Below, piece after piece: positions 1 to 7,321 of a stretch of 64,000 bases of DNA (its first letter is position 1; each line of letters starts with the position of its first letter). The stretch is from an uncultured Planctomycetia bacterium. Its GTDB lineage: Bacteria > Planctomycetota > Phycisphaerae > Phycisphaerales > SM1A02. Location: NCBI GenBank assembly GCA_937871505.1, contig CALMPF010000068.1, positions 1 through 64,000 on the forward strand, written 5' to 3'. Position numbers and translations under genes: made by a program. The notes below the pieces were generated by a model that had not been told where the DNA came from, did no database searches, and worked only from the letters and a program-made list of their open reading frames with translations.

Positions 1-63
1 TTCTCCTTGCAGAACATCCGCTTCCGACCGCCTCGCGACGGACCCAAGGGGCGCTTCAGTGCT
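1..63. repeat. Right half of a dispersed palindromic (MITE-like) repeat, cut by the window edge
   Basis: These bases match the right end of the element at 35689-35871 almost exactly (about three differences) and, in reverse complement, the left end of the element at 29737-29831. The outer terminus lies at 45-63 and reads as the 19-bp terminal inverted repeat with two changes. Only the part up to the window edge is visible, so the left end and full length are unknown. It lies inside the open 3' end of the minus-strand membrane-protein gene. Confidence 0.8.
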
Positions 64-807
64 CGCCGCGCCGTCTCGCGGAGCTCGGTGACTCCGCGCG
101 TCGCTCGCATGCCCCCAGCCGGTCTCGGGAGCCCAGGCTGAGCTCATCAGGCGCGATCGGCGACGGCGCGCCGCCCCCGCGCCGCTGCACTCGATCGCAG
201 CGAGCATGCCGAGCACCGAACCGGGCAGCCAGAGCCAGGCTCCCTGACTCAGGATCGATGCGATCTCGGCCATGAAGTAGACCGGAAGGACAGCGGCGAG
301 CAGCGGCGGAAGCTGCCACGGTCGTGTCCACGCCGCCGGTGGGTCCATGTTGAAGAGGCCCACCGCGAACCCCAGCGCCGCCGCGGTGGCCGGCAGCGGA
401 GCGTGCGCGATCAGCGCGCGTGCGACATCTCCGGACTGAATCGCCACGCCGTCGGCGAGCGTGATCGCGAGCCCGCCGCCGGCGCCTGCGAGGAGGACCG
501 CGAGAGCGCCGGCCGCGCGCAGCTCCCGCGTCGCGCGGCGGAGGAGCCCCGGCTGATCCCACGCAAACGGGCACGTTCGGACCTGCCAGATCGCCGCAGA
601 GAGGATGGCGCCGAGGAGCCCGGCCGCGAGGAAGGAGACCACCCCGACGCGCACCGCAGCGAGCAGCGCCGGGTCGGCGATCGGCTGCGACCACTCGCGG
701 AACCTGTCCACCACGACGAGTATGCCGAACGTCACGCAGGCGAGCCCGAAGCAGCGGAGCGCGGGTTCCCCGCCGCGAAGGAGACGGAGGGTCATGGGAA
801 GGCTCAT
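1..807 (-). CDS. Integral membrane protein, probable permease partner of the ABC ATPase (3' end beyond the window)
   Basis: The reading frame is open from ATG at 807 to the window edge (269 codons seen). It starts MSLPMTLRLLRGGEPALRC and has hydrophobic segments at about residues 15-34, 48-74, 97-118, 128-151 and 165-207. The ATG overlaps the TGA of the upstream ABC ATPase by 4 bp (ATGA), so the two are probably translationally coupled. By position in a gntR-ATPase-membrane protein operon it should be the membrane subunit of a YtrA-type ABC system, but I see no family signature. The last roughly 20 codons are made of the dispersed repeat at 1-63, so the natural C terminus may have been replaced. 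Confidence 0.7.
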   Translation of the reverse strand, partial: MSLPMTLRLLRGGEPALRCFGLACVTFGILVVVDRFREWSQPIADPALLAAVRVGVVSFLAAGLLGAILSAAIWQVRTCPFAWDQPGLLRRATRELRAAGALAVLLAGAGGGLAITLADGVAIQSGDVARALIAHAPLPATAAALGFAVGLFNMDPPAAWTRPWQLPPLLAAVLPVYFMAEIASILSQGAWLWLPGSVLGMLAAIECSGAGAARRRRSRLMSSAWAPETGWGHASDARSHRAPRDGAASTEAPLGSVARRSEADVLQGE

Positions 808-1799
808 CGAGCGCCCCCCGTTCTTCGCGGCGGCTGGAGCCAGATTCGGAACATCTGGCCGAGACCGATCGGCTGCGCATCGACGACGACGCCATGTCTC
901 GCTTCGAAGGCGGTGCGGCGGTCATCGGCGTCCTCGACGATGAGCAGCGCTCCCCGCTGATCGACCGTCGCCTGCCGGATCCACGGCTCGGTGAAGTCGC
1001 TCGGAAATGGCCGGGGATCTCCGGGAGCGGGGAGCACGCGCCACTGCGCGAAGCGCTCCTGGAGAACGTCGAGCGCCTCGTCGCAGACCACCCGGCCCTG
1101 ATCGAGGCAGAGGATCCAGTCGACCCGCCGCTCGATGTCGTCGAGCTGGTGCGATGAGATGATGATCGCAGGCGAGTCCTCGCTCAGCAGGTCGAAGAGC
1201 GTCGCGTAGAGCGCCTCGCGACTCGGCGGGTCCAGCGACGCCGCCGGCTCGTCGAGCAGGAGCACTTCGGGACGGTGACAGACGGCGGTGATGATCGCCA
1301 GCTTCTGGATCGATCCGGGAGACATCGACCCGATCCGCTGGCGCTGATCGAGCTCGAAGTCATCGATCAGCCGCCGCTCGCGCGTGCGGTCCCACTCCTC
1401 ATGGAAGGAGCGCACGAAGTCCAGATGCGTCCGCGCGGTCATCCAGGGCAGGAACCGGGACTCCTGATGCACGACGCCAAGACGGGCCAGGGTCGCGTCG
1501 CTGAGCGTCGCGGATTCCTCGCCAAGGAGCGTGCTGCGCCCGGAGGTCGGGAGCGTCAGCCCCTGGAGCGATCGCAGCAGCGTCGTCTTGCCGCTGCCGT
1601 TGCGGCCGAGGAGCCCGACGACGCGCCCGCGCTGCACGGTGAAGCTCACGCGGTCGAGGGCAAGCCGGTCATCGAAGCGCTTCGTGAGATCGGTCGCGCT
1701 CGCGGCGTGCGCGTCGCCACGAAGGGTGCGCTCTCGCGATGCCGCGAGGGCCCCGCCAGCAGACAGGCGGCCGTCCTGTTCATGCGTCGTCGTGGTCAT
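804..1799 (-). CDS. ABC transporter ATP-binding protein
   Basis: 331 residues. The Walker A motif GRNGSGKT is at about 65-72, a Q-loop at about 111-112 (HQE), and Walker B VLLLDEP at about 179-185 followed by ASLDP. The H-loop (SSH) is near 217. The signature motif is atypical: MSPGSIQKL stands where LSGGQ is usual, a variant seen in GntR-linked ATPases. The protein would hydrolyse ATP to drive the adjacent membrane subunit; the substrate cannot be told. The N-terminal 35 residues are not part of the domain, so a later start is possible, but the given ATG overlaps the gntR stop (ATGA at 1796-1799), which supports it. Confidence 0.85.
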   Translation of the reverse strand: MTTTTHEQDGRLSAGGALAASRERTLRGDAHAASATDLTKRFDDRLALDRVSFTVQRGRVVGLLGRNGSGKTTLLRSLQGLTLPTSGRSTLLGEESATLSDATLARLGVVHQESRFLPWMTARTHLDFVRSFHEEWDRTRERRLIDDFELDQRQRIGSMSPGSIQKLAIITAVCHRPEVLLLDEPAASLDPPSREALYATLFDLLSEDSPAIIISSHQLDDIERRVDWILCLDQGRVVCDEALDVLQERFAQWRVLPAPGDPRPFPSDFTEPWIRQATVDQRGALLIVEDADDRRTAFEARHGVVVDAQPIGLGQMFRIWLQPPRRTGGAR

Positions 1800-2182
1800 C
1801 GCTCTTCTCCCGGCGCTCGCAGCGCCGCTCGGTAGATCTCAACGGCCTCCTCCTCGGCAATGCCGAGCTGGCGCGCCGCGACTGCGGCGGGCTGAAGCAG
1901 CCGGGTCAACTCCTCGCGTCTCGACTCCAGGCGAGACGAGTCGCTCTGACGGCGCACCACGAGCGAGAGCCCCGGTCGCCGCTCCAGAACCCCTTGCTGT
2001 TCGAGCAGCGCGTACGCCTTGCTGATGGTCATCGGGTTGATCCCCAATTCGGCGGCGAGGTCGCGGGTCGAGGGAATCTCGCTCCCCGGCGGGAGCACAC
2101 CTGCCGCGACCTGGAAGCGCACCTGCTCGCAGATCTGCCTGAAGACGGGGGTGCCGGAACTTCGGTCGAGCGCGATCAGCAT
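1796..2182 (-). CDS. GntR-family transcriptional regulator, YtrA subfamily
   Basis: 128 residues, the usual length of YtrA-type regulators, which carry only a short C-terminal helical part after the DNA-binding domain. The winged helix is at about residues 10-75 (PVFRQICEQVRFQVAAG, then IPSTRDLAAELGINPMTISK, ending GVLERRPG). It is first in an operon with the ABC ATPase and membrane protein, as in the YtrA family, where the regulator represses its own transporter operon. A quasi-palindrome about 120 bp upstream is the likely operator. The ATG at 2182 has no strong ribosome binding site. Confidence 0.85.
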   Translation of the reverse strand: MLIALDRSSGTPVFRQICEQVRFQVAAGVLPPGSEIPSTRDLAAELGINPMTISKAYALLEQQGVLERRPGLSLVVRRQSDSSRLESRREELTRLLQPAAVAARQLGIAEEEAVEIYRAALRAPGEER

Positions 2183-2209
2183 GGTTCCGCAGGGGGAGGT
2201 CGCCGCGGG

Positions 2210-2272
2210 GGTCGCGGGGGTCGCGGGGGTCGCGGGGGTCGCGGGGGTCGCGGGGGTCGCGGGCAGGACGGT
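2210..2272. repeat. Seven perfect tandem copies of a 9-bp unit (ggtcgcggg)
   Basis: Seven uninterrupted copies of ggtcgcggg lie 28-90 bp upstream of the gntR start codon, between it and the predicted operator. The unit length is a multiple of three, and read on the minus strand the tract would encode Arg-Asp-Pro repeats, but I see no gene there. It most likely sits in the 5' leader of the gntR transcript. Copy number may vary by slippage. Confidence 0.9.
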
Positions 2273-2301
2273 CGAGGCGGCCCCGGAGAACCTCAGTGAA
2301 C

Positions 2302-2321
2302 TGTATTACTGACAGTATACA
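2302..2321 (-). promoter_or_regulatory. Predicted GntR operator and core promoter of the gntR-ABC operon
   Basis: The plus strand reads tgtattactgacagtataca, a quasi-palindrome (TGTAT..ACT / AGT.ATACA, arms offset by one base) in one of the few AT-rich patches of the region. On the minus strand it contains TAATAC and TATACT, either usable as a -10 box, with TTGTGT upstream as a weak -35. GntR-family operators are palindromes of this size. Assignment is by position and symmetry only. Confidence 0.5.
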
Positions 2322-2503
2322 CCAATACACAAAGTCGGCAAGGGGCTCTCGGGGTTTTTCTCCGGGTGCGCTGAAGCCGCCGCACGCGCCAGCGCCCTTC
2401 GGCGTCGCCGCGCGGGTGGCGGCGGAGGAGGCGCCGGGCGCGCCGAACGGCCGCAGGGGTCGGCGCCGAGGGTCGCCTGCGACGTCGGTCGGGAGCGGCG
2501 ATC

Positions 2504-5302
2504 TCAGCCCGGGGGGCCGATGTTCATGATCTGGAGGAGCACGTCGCGCTCCCGCGGAAGCGAGCGACCCACGAGACCCCGGATCGCCAGCCCCTTCGAG
2601 CGGGAGGAGGATGGCGGCAGGACAGCGGCGAGCGCCATGTCGCAGCGGATCTTGATCTCCTCGGCTTCGAATCGAAGCCACGTGAGCTCCCGGTTGATCC
2701 GGGCGTGCGCCGTCGGCCGGAGCTTCCAGTCGTCGCCGAACATCGAGCCATGCTCGAGCACGGAGCGGATCATCCGATCGGCGACGGTGTCCAGCCGCCG
2801 ACGGCGCTCGGCTTCAATCCACTCAGCCATGGCCACGATCGTCGTGGCGTCCTCGTGCTCGGACCACTCCCGATGATCGAGCGGCGTCCGGTCGACCTCC
2901 ACGCTCTCCCTCAGGTCGCCTTGGACGCTGACGATGGAGATCGCCCGCCTGATCCGCTCCGCCGAGTCGGGTGGCAGGCGCGCCGCGATCTCCTCGGTCA
3001 CGTGCCGTTGCAGTCGAAGCTCCTCGAGCAGCGCGGCTGAAAGGTCCTGTTGGCGCAGCGTGCGGCGCCTGAGTTCAACGGAGTCCTCACGGTCGAAATC
3101 GCGGTCCGATGCGACGCGCACCAGTTCGAGGAACGCCTCGCCCGTGCGCTCGGTCGCCGCCAGAAGCGCGTCGCTGCGCGCGAGCAGCGCTGCTGCCGCC
3201 GCGGCGTGCGGATCGCTCGCCTCGATCTGCCTCGCCCCGAACTCGGCGAGCAGCACGCGTGCGAGGTCGACCGGCTGCACCAGCGGCACGGTCATCGACG
3301 GCGCGTGCACGAGTGGCCACTTCGCCCGCTGGAACCGAGTCGAGAGCTGAAGCAGGCGAAGCCGGAGCGTGGCGTCGTCACCTTCGACGATCGAACCGGC
3401 ATCGGAAAGGAGGCGCTCCTCGGCCCCGGCGACGGCCTGACGGATGGTCCGGATCGCGGCGATCGCCCACTCGACGGCAGCTCGATTCATCGGCGTCCTC
3501 GTGCGCTCCTCGATCTCCGAGAGCACACGTGCGATCGTCGGCCACGCGGCGCTGAGGGCGTCCGCCCGAAGGACGGCCAGCACGACGAGCAGATCGCGCT
3601 GATCGGGATCGAGAGCGGAATCCAGGCCACGACGGCCCTCGGCCGGCCACTCGGCCGCGAGGCCCTCATCCGCACCCTCCCCGGAAGGACAGGAACCGTC
3701 TTCGTCAGTCGGCGCGATGATCGTCGGCATGAGGGTCGCTGCGACGCGGGCGAGCGTGAGCGGCGGGGCAAGGATGTCCTCCATCAGCGAGGCGAATCGC
3801 TCCGGGTCGAAGGACCCGGAGTCGTCGGGCGTCTCCCCGCCCATGCGCTGGTCGAATGCCTGCGCGAGCAGCTCCTCATCGAGGAGCATGCGGCCCCAAT
3901 GGCGTCCGGCTCGATCGGACACGACACGCTTGATCGCTTCGACGAGTGCATGCAGGATGCCCTCCCCCTCCACGACCGGGATCCGCACCGGCTGCGGCGG
4001 CGCGGGCCCTTGCCCGGGGAGGCGTGCGAGAGCGTCGAGCCCGTCCGCGACGACGGGACGAAGCTGCCGCAGGGCCGCGACTCGTCGTCGCTCGGAATCC
4101 GCCTGCTGACGCTCATTCTGAGGGGCGCGACGGCCGACCTGCGCGTCGACGCGCTGCCAAGAGATCCGCAGCAGCTCCTCGGTGAGCCCGACGCTGCTGC
4201 TCCACACCGACTCGGCGACCGCGTCAAGCTCCCCGCGGTCCACCGCGGGTTCCCCGCAGGGATCGAGGAGCTGCGAGAGCGTCGATCCCATCTGCCACAG
4301 CGACGTGCGAACCGGCTGGTCCGTCGTCATCATCCGCCTCGAACCCATCCTCCGGTCGTCGGCCTGCCGCTCCCGGTCCATGAAGTCGACGACCTGAATC
4401 AGGAGTCGGATGCGGAAGAGCAGCCTCGTGGAAGGATCCATCGCCGCTTCGACTTGCCGGTGAGCGCCTCGTCCGAGCGACTCAAGGGCCGCGCCCTTGG
4501 CCTGCCAGAATGGATCGTCGCCTTCGAACTCGAGTGCTGCCCCGGGCTGCGGCTGCTCCATTTCCTGCCCTTGGTCATCGAGCACATCGATCAACTTCGC
4601 CGACTCAGGGAGGCCCGCAGCCTCCTCCGAGTCATCCGCGGGCGAGCCCAGAGCGGAGGACGACTCGATCGCCTCCCGCCACGCGCGATGGGTCCGGAGG
4701 AACGCGCGACCCGACGCCAGCACCTGGCGGTCGTACGCCGCCAGTGGACCGGCCGCTGCGGGCGACGACCAGACGACCGGCAGGTGACGCGCCGCGAGCT
4801 CGCTCACCGAGAACAGCGAGAAGCTCACCTCCTGGGTCTGGACGTCGAGCCCACACTCGCAGGTCACGAGCTGGCGATTGACGCGCAGCCAGTCGACGAC
4901 GGGGACGACTTCGTGAACTGCGATTCCAGCGAGCCTGTCGAAGAGCTGCCCGTCGATCGCCTCGATGCGCCCCAGCAGCCGCCGACGCGCCCGCTCCCGC
5001 GACGGAGTGAGCGCCGCCTCGGCGATGTCGCGGCCTTCGCCAGCCCTCACCCACGGCTCGACCTCCTCACGGTGGAATCGCGCTTGCGCCCTGAGATACT
5101 CACTGTGGGCATCGAGAGCGCGAGCCCAGGCTCCCTCGCGCGCTCCGAGGAGCGGACCGAACCACATGGCAAGCTGATCCGCCGAGATCGGATGGGGGAG
5201 GCGGGGGTCGAGACCCTGCCCGGCGCTCGCCGGGCAGAGCGACGCCGCCGCGCAGAGCGCAAGGAGGCGCGCGAACCGAAGTCGGTTGACGGACAAGCCC
5301 AT
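2504..5302 (-). CDS. Large secreted protein of unknown function
   Basis: 932 residues from ATG at 5302. I chose this start because it begins with a clear signal peptide (basic start MGLSVNRLRFAR, hydrophobic LLALCAAASLCPASA, cleavage before GQGLDP); the open frame upstream runs through the tRNA-Leu gene. The remainder is mostly helical and charged, with many Arg/Glu/Ala-rich stretches and two short acidic linkers. No catalytic motif or known domain is recognised. It is flanked by the gntR operon downstream and by tRNA-Leu upstream, neither of which suggests a function. GC-rich third positions match the neighbouring genes. Confidence 0.7.
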   Translation of the reverse strand: MGLSVNRLRFARLLALCAAASLCPASAGQGLDPRLPHPISADQLAMWFGPLLGAREGAWARALDAHSEYLRAQARFHREEVEPWVRAGEGRDIAEAALTPSRERARRRLLGRIEAIDGQLFDRLAGIAVHEVVPVVDWLRVNRQLVTCECGLDVQTQEVSFSLFSVSELAARHLPVVWSSPAAAGPLAAYDRQVLASGRAFLRTHRAWREAIESSSALGSPADDSEEAAGLPESAKLIDVLDDQGQEMEQPQPGAALEFEGDDPFWQAKGAALESLGRGAHRQVEAAMDPSTRLLFRIRLLIQVVDFMDRERQADDRRMGSRRMMTTDQPVRTSLWQMGSTLSQLLDPCGEPAVDRGELDAVAESVWSSSVGLTEELLRISWQRVDAQVGRRAPQNERQQADSERRRVAALRQLRPVVADGLDALARLPGQGPAPPQPVRIPVVEGEGILHALVEAIKRVVSDRAGRHWGRMLLDEELLAQAFDQRMGGETPDDSGSFDPERFASLMEDILAPPLTLARVAATLMPTIIAPTDEDGSCPSGEGADEGLAAEWPAEGRRGLDSALDPDQRDLLVVLAVLRADALSAAWPTIARVLSEIEERTRTPMNRAAVEWAIAAIRTIRQAVAGAEERLLSDAGSIVEGDDATLRLRLLQLSTRFQRAKWPLVHAPSMTVPLVQPVDLARVLLAEFGARQIEASDPHAAAAAALLARSDALLAATERTGEAFLELVRVASDRDFDREDSVELRRRTLRQQDLSAALLEELRLQRHVTEEIAARLPPDSAERIRRAISIVSVQGDLRESVEVDRTPLDHREWSEHEDATTIVAMAEWIEAERRRRLDTVADRMIRSVLEHGSMFGDDWKLRPTAHARINRELTWLRFEAEEIKIRCDMALAAVLPPSSSRSKGLAIRGLVGRSLPRERDVLLQIMNIGPPG

Positions 5303-5485
5303 GAAGATGAACCCAGGGAGTGCGGTGCGGACGCGCCGGAACGGTATCGCCGCGGCGACATCCGAACGACCACTCGAGCGCGAGAGCGGAGCGAACTCCG
5401 GCCTCCGACCCCGGAGCGAGACGCAGCGGCGCCTCCGCTCTGCGGCGCGCGGCACTCCGATCAGCGGCATCGCTCGCTCCCTCAG

Positions 5486-5571
5486 TGGCCCCGGTGGGTC
5501 TCGAACCCACACGTCCGTTTCCGAACTGCGGATTTTAAGTCCGCTGCGTCTGCCAGTTTCGCCACGGGGCC
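5486..5571 (-). tRNA. tRNA-Leu (anticodon UAA)
   Basis: On the minus strand the acceptor stem GGCCCCG (5565-5571) pairs with CGGGGCC (5487-5493), with A as discriminator at 5486. The anticodon stem GCGGA/TCCGC encloses the loop CTTAAAA, giving anticodon TAA at 5535-5537. A long variable arm, typical of leucine tRNA, precedes the T-arm GTGGGTTCGAGACCCAC. The total is 86 nt and CCA is not encoded. Confidence 0.95.
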
Positions 5572-5926
5572 GCGGCGCTCTCGCGCTCCATTGTGGCCGA
5601 GTCTGGGCCGTCCGGCGCCCGGGAGCGGCGTTCTGATGCGCCGAAGCGCTCGTCGGGGGGAGCACCGGTCTTGGACGATGGACGCTCCACGCCGGCGCCG
5701 AGCGCTCGGCGGATCCCGGCGACGGAAGCCGGCAGGCGGCGCATCCCGTGGCTCACGCGCATCCTCCGCCTTCGAGCAGTTCGCAGGGCGCGGCACCGTT
5801 CGCCTTACGCTTCGGATGCGCCAATCCGTTCCGACGCCTGGCCCCGTGCTCTGGCCCAGCCTTTCGGCCCAGCTCTTCGGGTTCGCCGTCCACTTGGCTC
5901 GTCGCACCGCTCAACTCAACGCCGCC
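5572..5926. other. Intergenic region, no gene recognised
   Basis: 355 bp between the tRNA-Leu 5' end and the SDR gene. It should hold the tRNA promoter (minus) and the promoter of the downstream plus-strand gene, but I see no convincing -35/-10 pair, terminator hairpin or small gene. Confidence 0.5.
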
Positions 5927-7216
5927 ATGCCAACGTCACTTCGCTCGTCTCTCCGTCGCCTCGGCCACCGAACGTGGATCGGCGGGTCGCTCCTTCTCAG
6001 CCTTGCCGCGGCGCCAACGATGGCGTCGCAGGCAGATCCCCCGCAGCCGGAGCGGAAGCCGGAGCAGGCTCCTGCGCCCCCGGCTTCTGCGCACCCGGAT
6101 GCGGCCGCTCAGGAGCGCGCCGCCGAACCGCTCAAGATCCTCGTGCTCGGCGGCACGGCGTTCCTGGGACCGGAGTTCGTGGAGGCAGCGGTCGCACGGG
6201 GTCATGAGGTGACGCTCTTCAACCGAGGGCGGACGCGGGCGGATCTCTTCCCGGATCTCGAGAAGCTCCGCGGCGATCGCGACCCGCTTCGAGGGGAGGG
6301 TCTTGCAGCGCTCGAGGGCGATCGGCGCTGGGATGTCGTGGTGGACACGAGCGGCTACTACCCCCGGCATGTCAAGGCGTCGGCCGAACTGCTCGCTCCG
6401 CGCGTCCGGCAGTACATCTACATCTCGAGCGTCAGCGCGTTCAAGGAAGGCGCTCCTCCGAACTCGGATGAGACGTACGGCATCGCGGTGCTCGACGACC
6501 CTGAGGTCGAGTCGATGGGTGAGGGCTTCCGCAACTACGGCGGGCTCAAGGCGGCATGCGAGGCTGCCGCCGAGGCGGCGCTGCCGGGGCGCGTGACCAA
6601 CATCCGCCCGGGGTTCATCGTCGGCCCCGGCGACCGCACCGGACGATTCAACTACTGGCCGCTCCGCGCCCGCGAGGGCGGCGAGATGCTCGGGCCGGGA
6701 TCGCCCGCGGACCCCGTGCAGTGGATCGACGTGCGCGATCTCGCCGAGTGGATGGTCCATTGCGCCGAAGAGAACGCCGTCGGCGTCTTCCTCGCGACCG
6801 GGCCGGACTCCGCGGGACTCCCCGGGACGATCGGCGACGTGATCGAGACGAGCATCGACGTCGCCCGCAGGCGCGCCGCCTCGGCGAAGCCCTCAGGCGA
6901 GCCCGCAGCCGCGATCGACACGCGCGTGACATGGGTGCCCGCCGCGTTCCTGCGCGAGCAGGGAGTCGGACCAGGCGCCGACCTTCCGATCTGGATCCCG
7001 GCGGAGGGCGCGTACGCGGGGTTCCATCGATGGAACAACGCCAAGGCGGTCGCCGCTGGACTCCGCTTCCGCCCCCTCGCCGAGACCATCGACGCGCTGC
7101 TGACGTGGTACGACGCGCAGTCGCCGGAGGATCAGCGGCGCTTCCGCGCGGGAATGTCGCGCGAGCGCGAGCAGGGCGTGCTCAAGGCGTGGCGAGACGC
7201 CAACGTTCCGGAGTGA
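5927..7216 (+). CDS. NAD(P)-dependent epimerase/reductase of the SDR family with an export signal
   Basis: 429 residues from ATG at 5927. The N terminus (SLRRLGHRTWIGG then LLLSLAAAPTMA) looks like a signal peptide with a twin arginine, followed by a Pro/Ala-rich linker. The Rossmann dinucleotide motif GGTAFLG is at about residues 78-84. The conserved regions DVVVDTSGYYP and YIYISSVSAF follow, then the NIRPGFIVGPGD segment of extended SDR enzymes. Such Tat-signal epimerase-like proteins are common in planctomycetes; the substrate is unknown. A Tat signal would make sense of a folded, cofactor-loaded enzyme outside the cytoplasm. It is transcribed toward the convergent HlyD gene. Confidence 0.8.
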   Translation: MPTSLRSSLRRLGHRTWIGGSLLLSLAAAPTMASQADPPQPERKPEQAPAPPASAHPDAAAQERAAEPLKILVLGGTAFLGPEFVEAAVARGHEVTLFNRGRTRADLFPDLEKLRGDRDPLRGEGLAALEGDRRWDVVVDTSGYYPRHVKASAELLAPRVRQYIYISSVSAFKEGAPPNSDETYGIAVLDDPEVESMGEGFRNYGGLKAACEAAAEAALPGRVTNIRPGFIVGPGDRTGRFNYWPLRAREGGEMLGPGSPADPVQWIDVRDLAEWMVHCAEENAVGVFLATGPDSAGLPGTIGDVIETSIDVARRRAASAKPSGEPAAAIDTRVTWVPAAFLREQGVGPGADLPIWIPAEGAYAGFHRWNNAKAVAAGLRFRPLAETIDALLTWYDAQSPEDQRRFRAGMSREREQGVLKAWRDANVPE

Positions 7217-7223
7217 CCGGGCC

Positions 7224-7237
7224 CGGCCCTCGGGCCG
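7224..7237. terminator. Short GC-rich hairpin between convergent genes
   Basis: CGGCC-CTCG-GGCCG style palindrome 7 bp after the SDR stop codon, followed by a short T-containing stretch (gttccgattt). It lies between two convergent genes and could stop transcription from either side. There is no true T-run. Confidence 0.4.
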
Positions 7238-7321
7238 TTCCGATTTCATGAGAACGCCGGTCGACGCGACTGCGCTGCCGCGTCGGCGGCGCGGCGTCCC
7301 GGGAACGCCGCTGCGGCTCGA

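Noticed and set aside
1839-2681. Minus-strand frame encoding Arg-Asp-Pro repeats upstream of gntR
   Set aside because: Translation of the 9-bp repeat; overlaps gntR in another frame and has no domain.
3050-5900. Very long plus-strand open frame running into the SDR gene
   Set aside because: It is antisense to the large secreted-protein gene and crosses the tRNA-Leu locus. Its residues are Arg/Pro/His-rich as expected from the complement of a GC-rich gene. Only the part from 5927 is a real protein.
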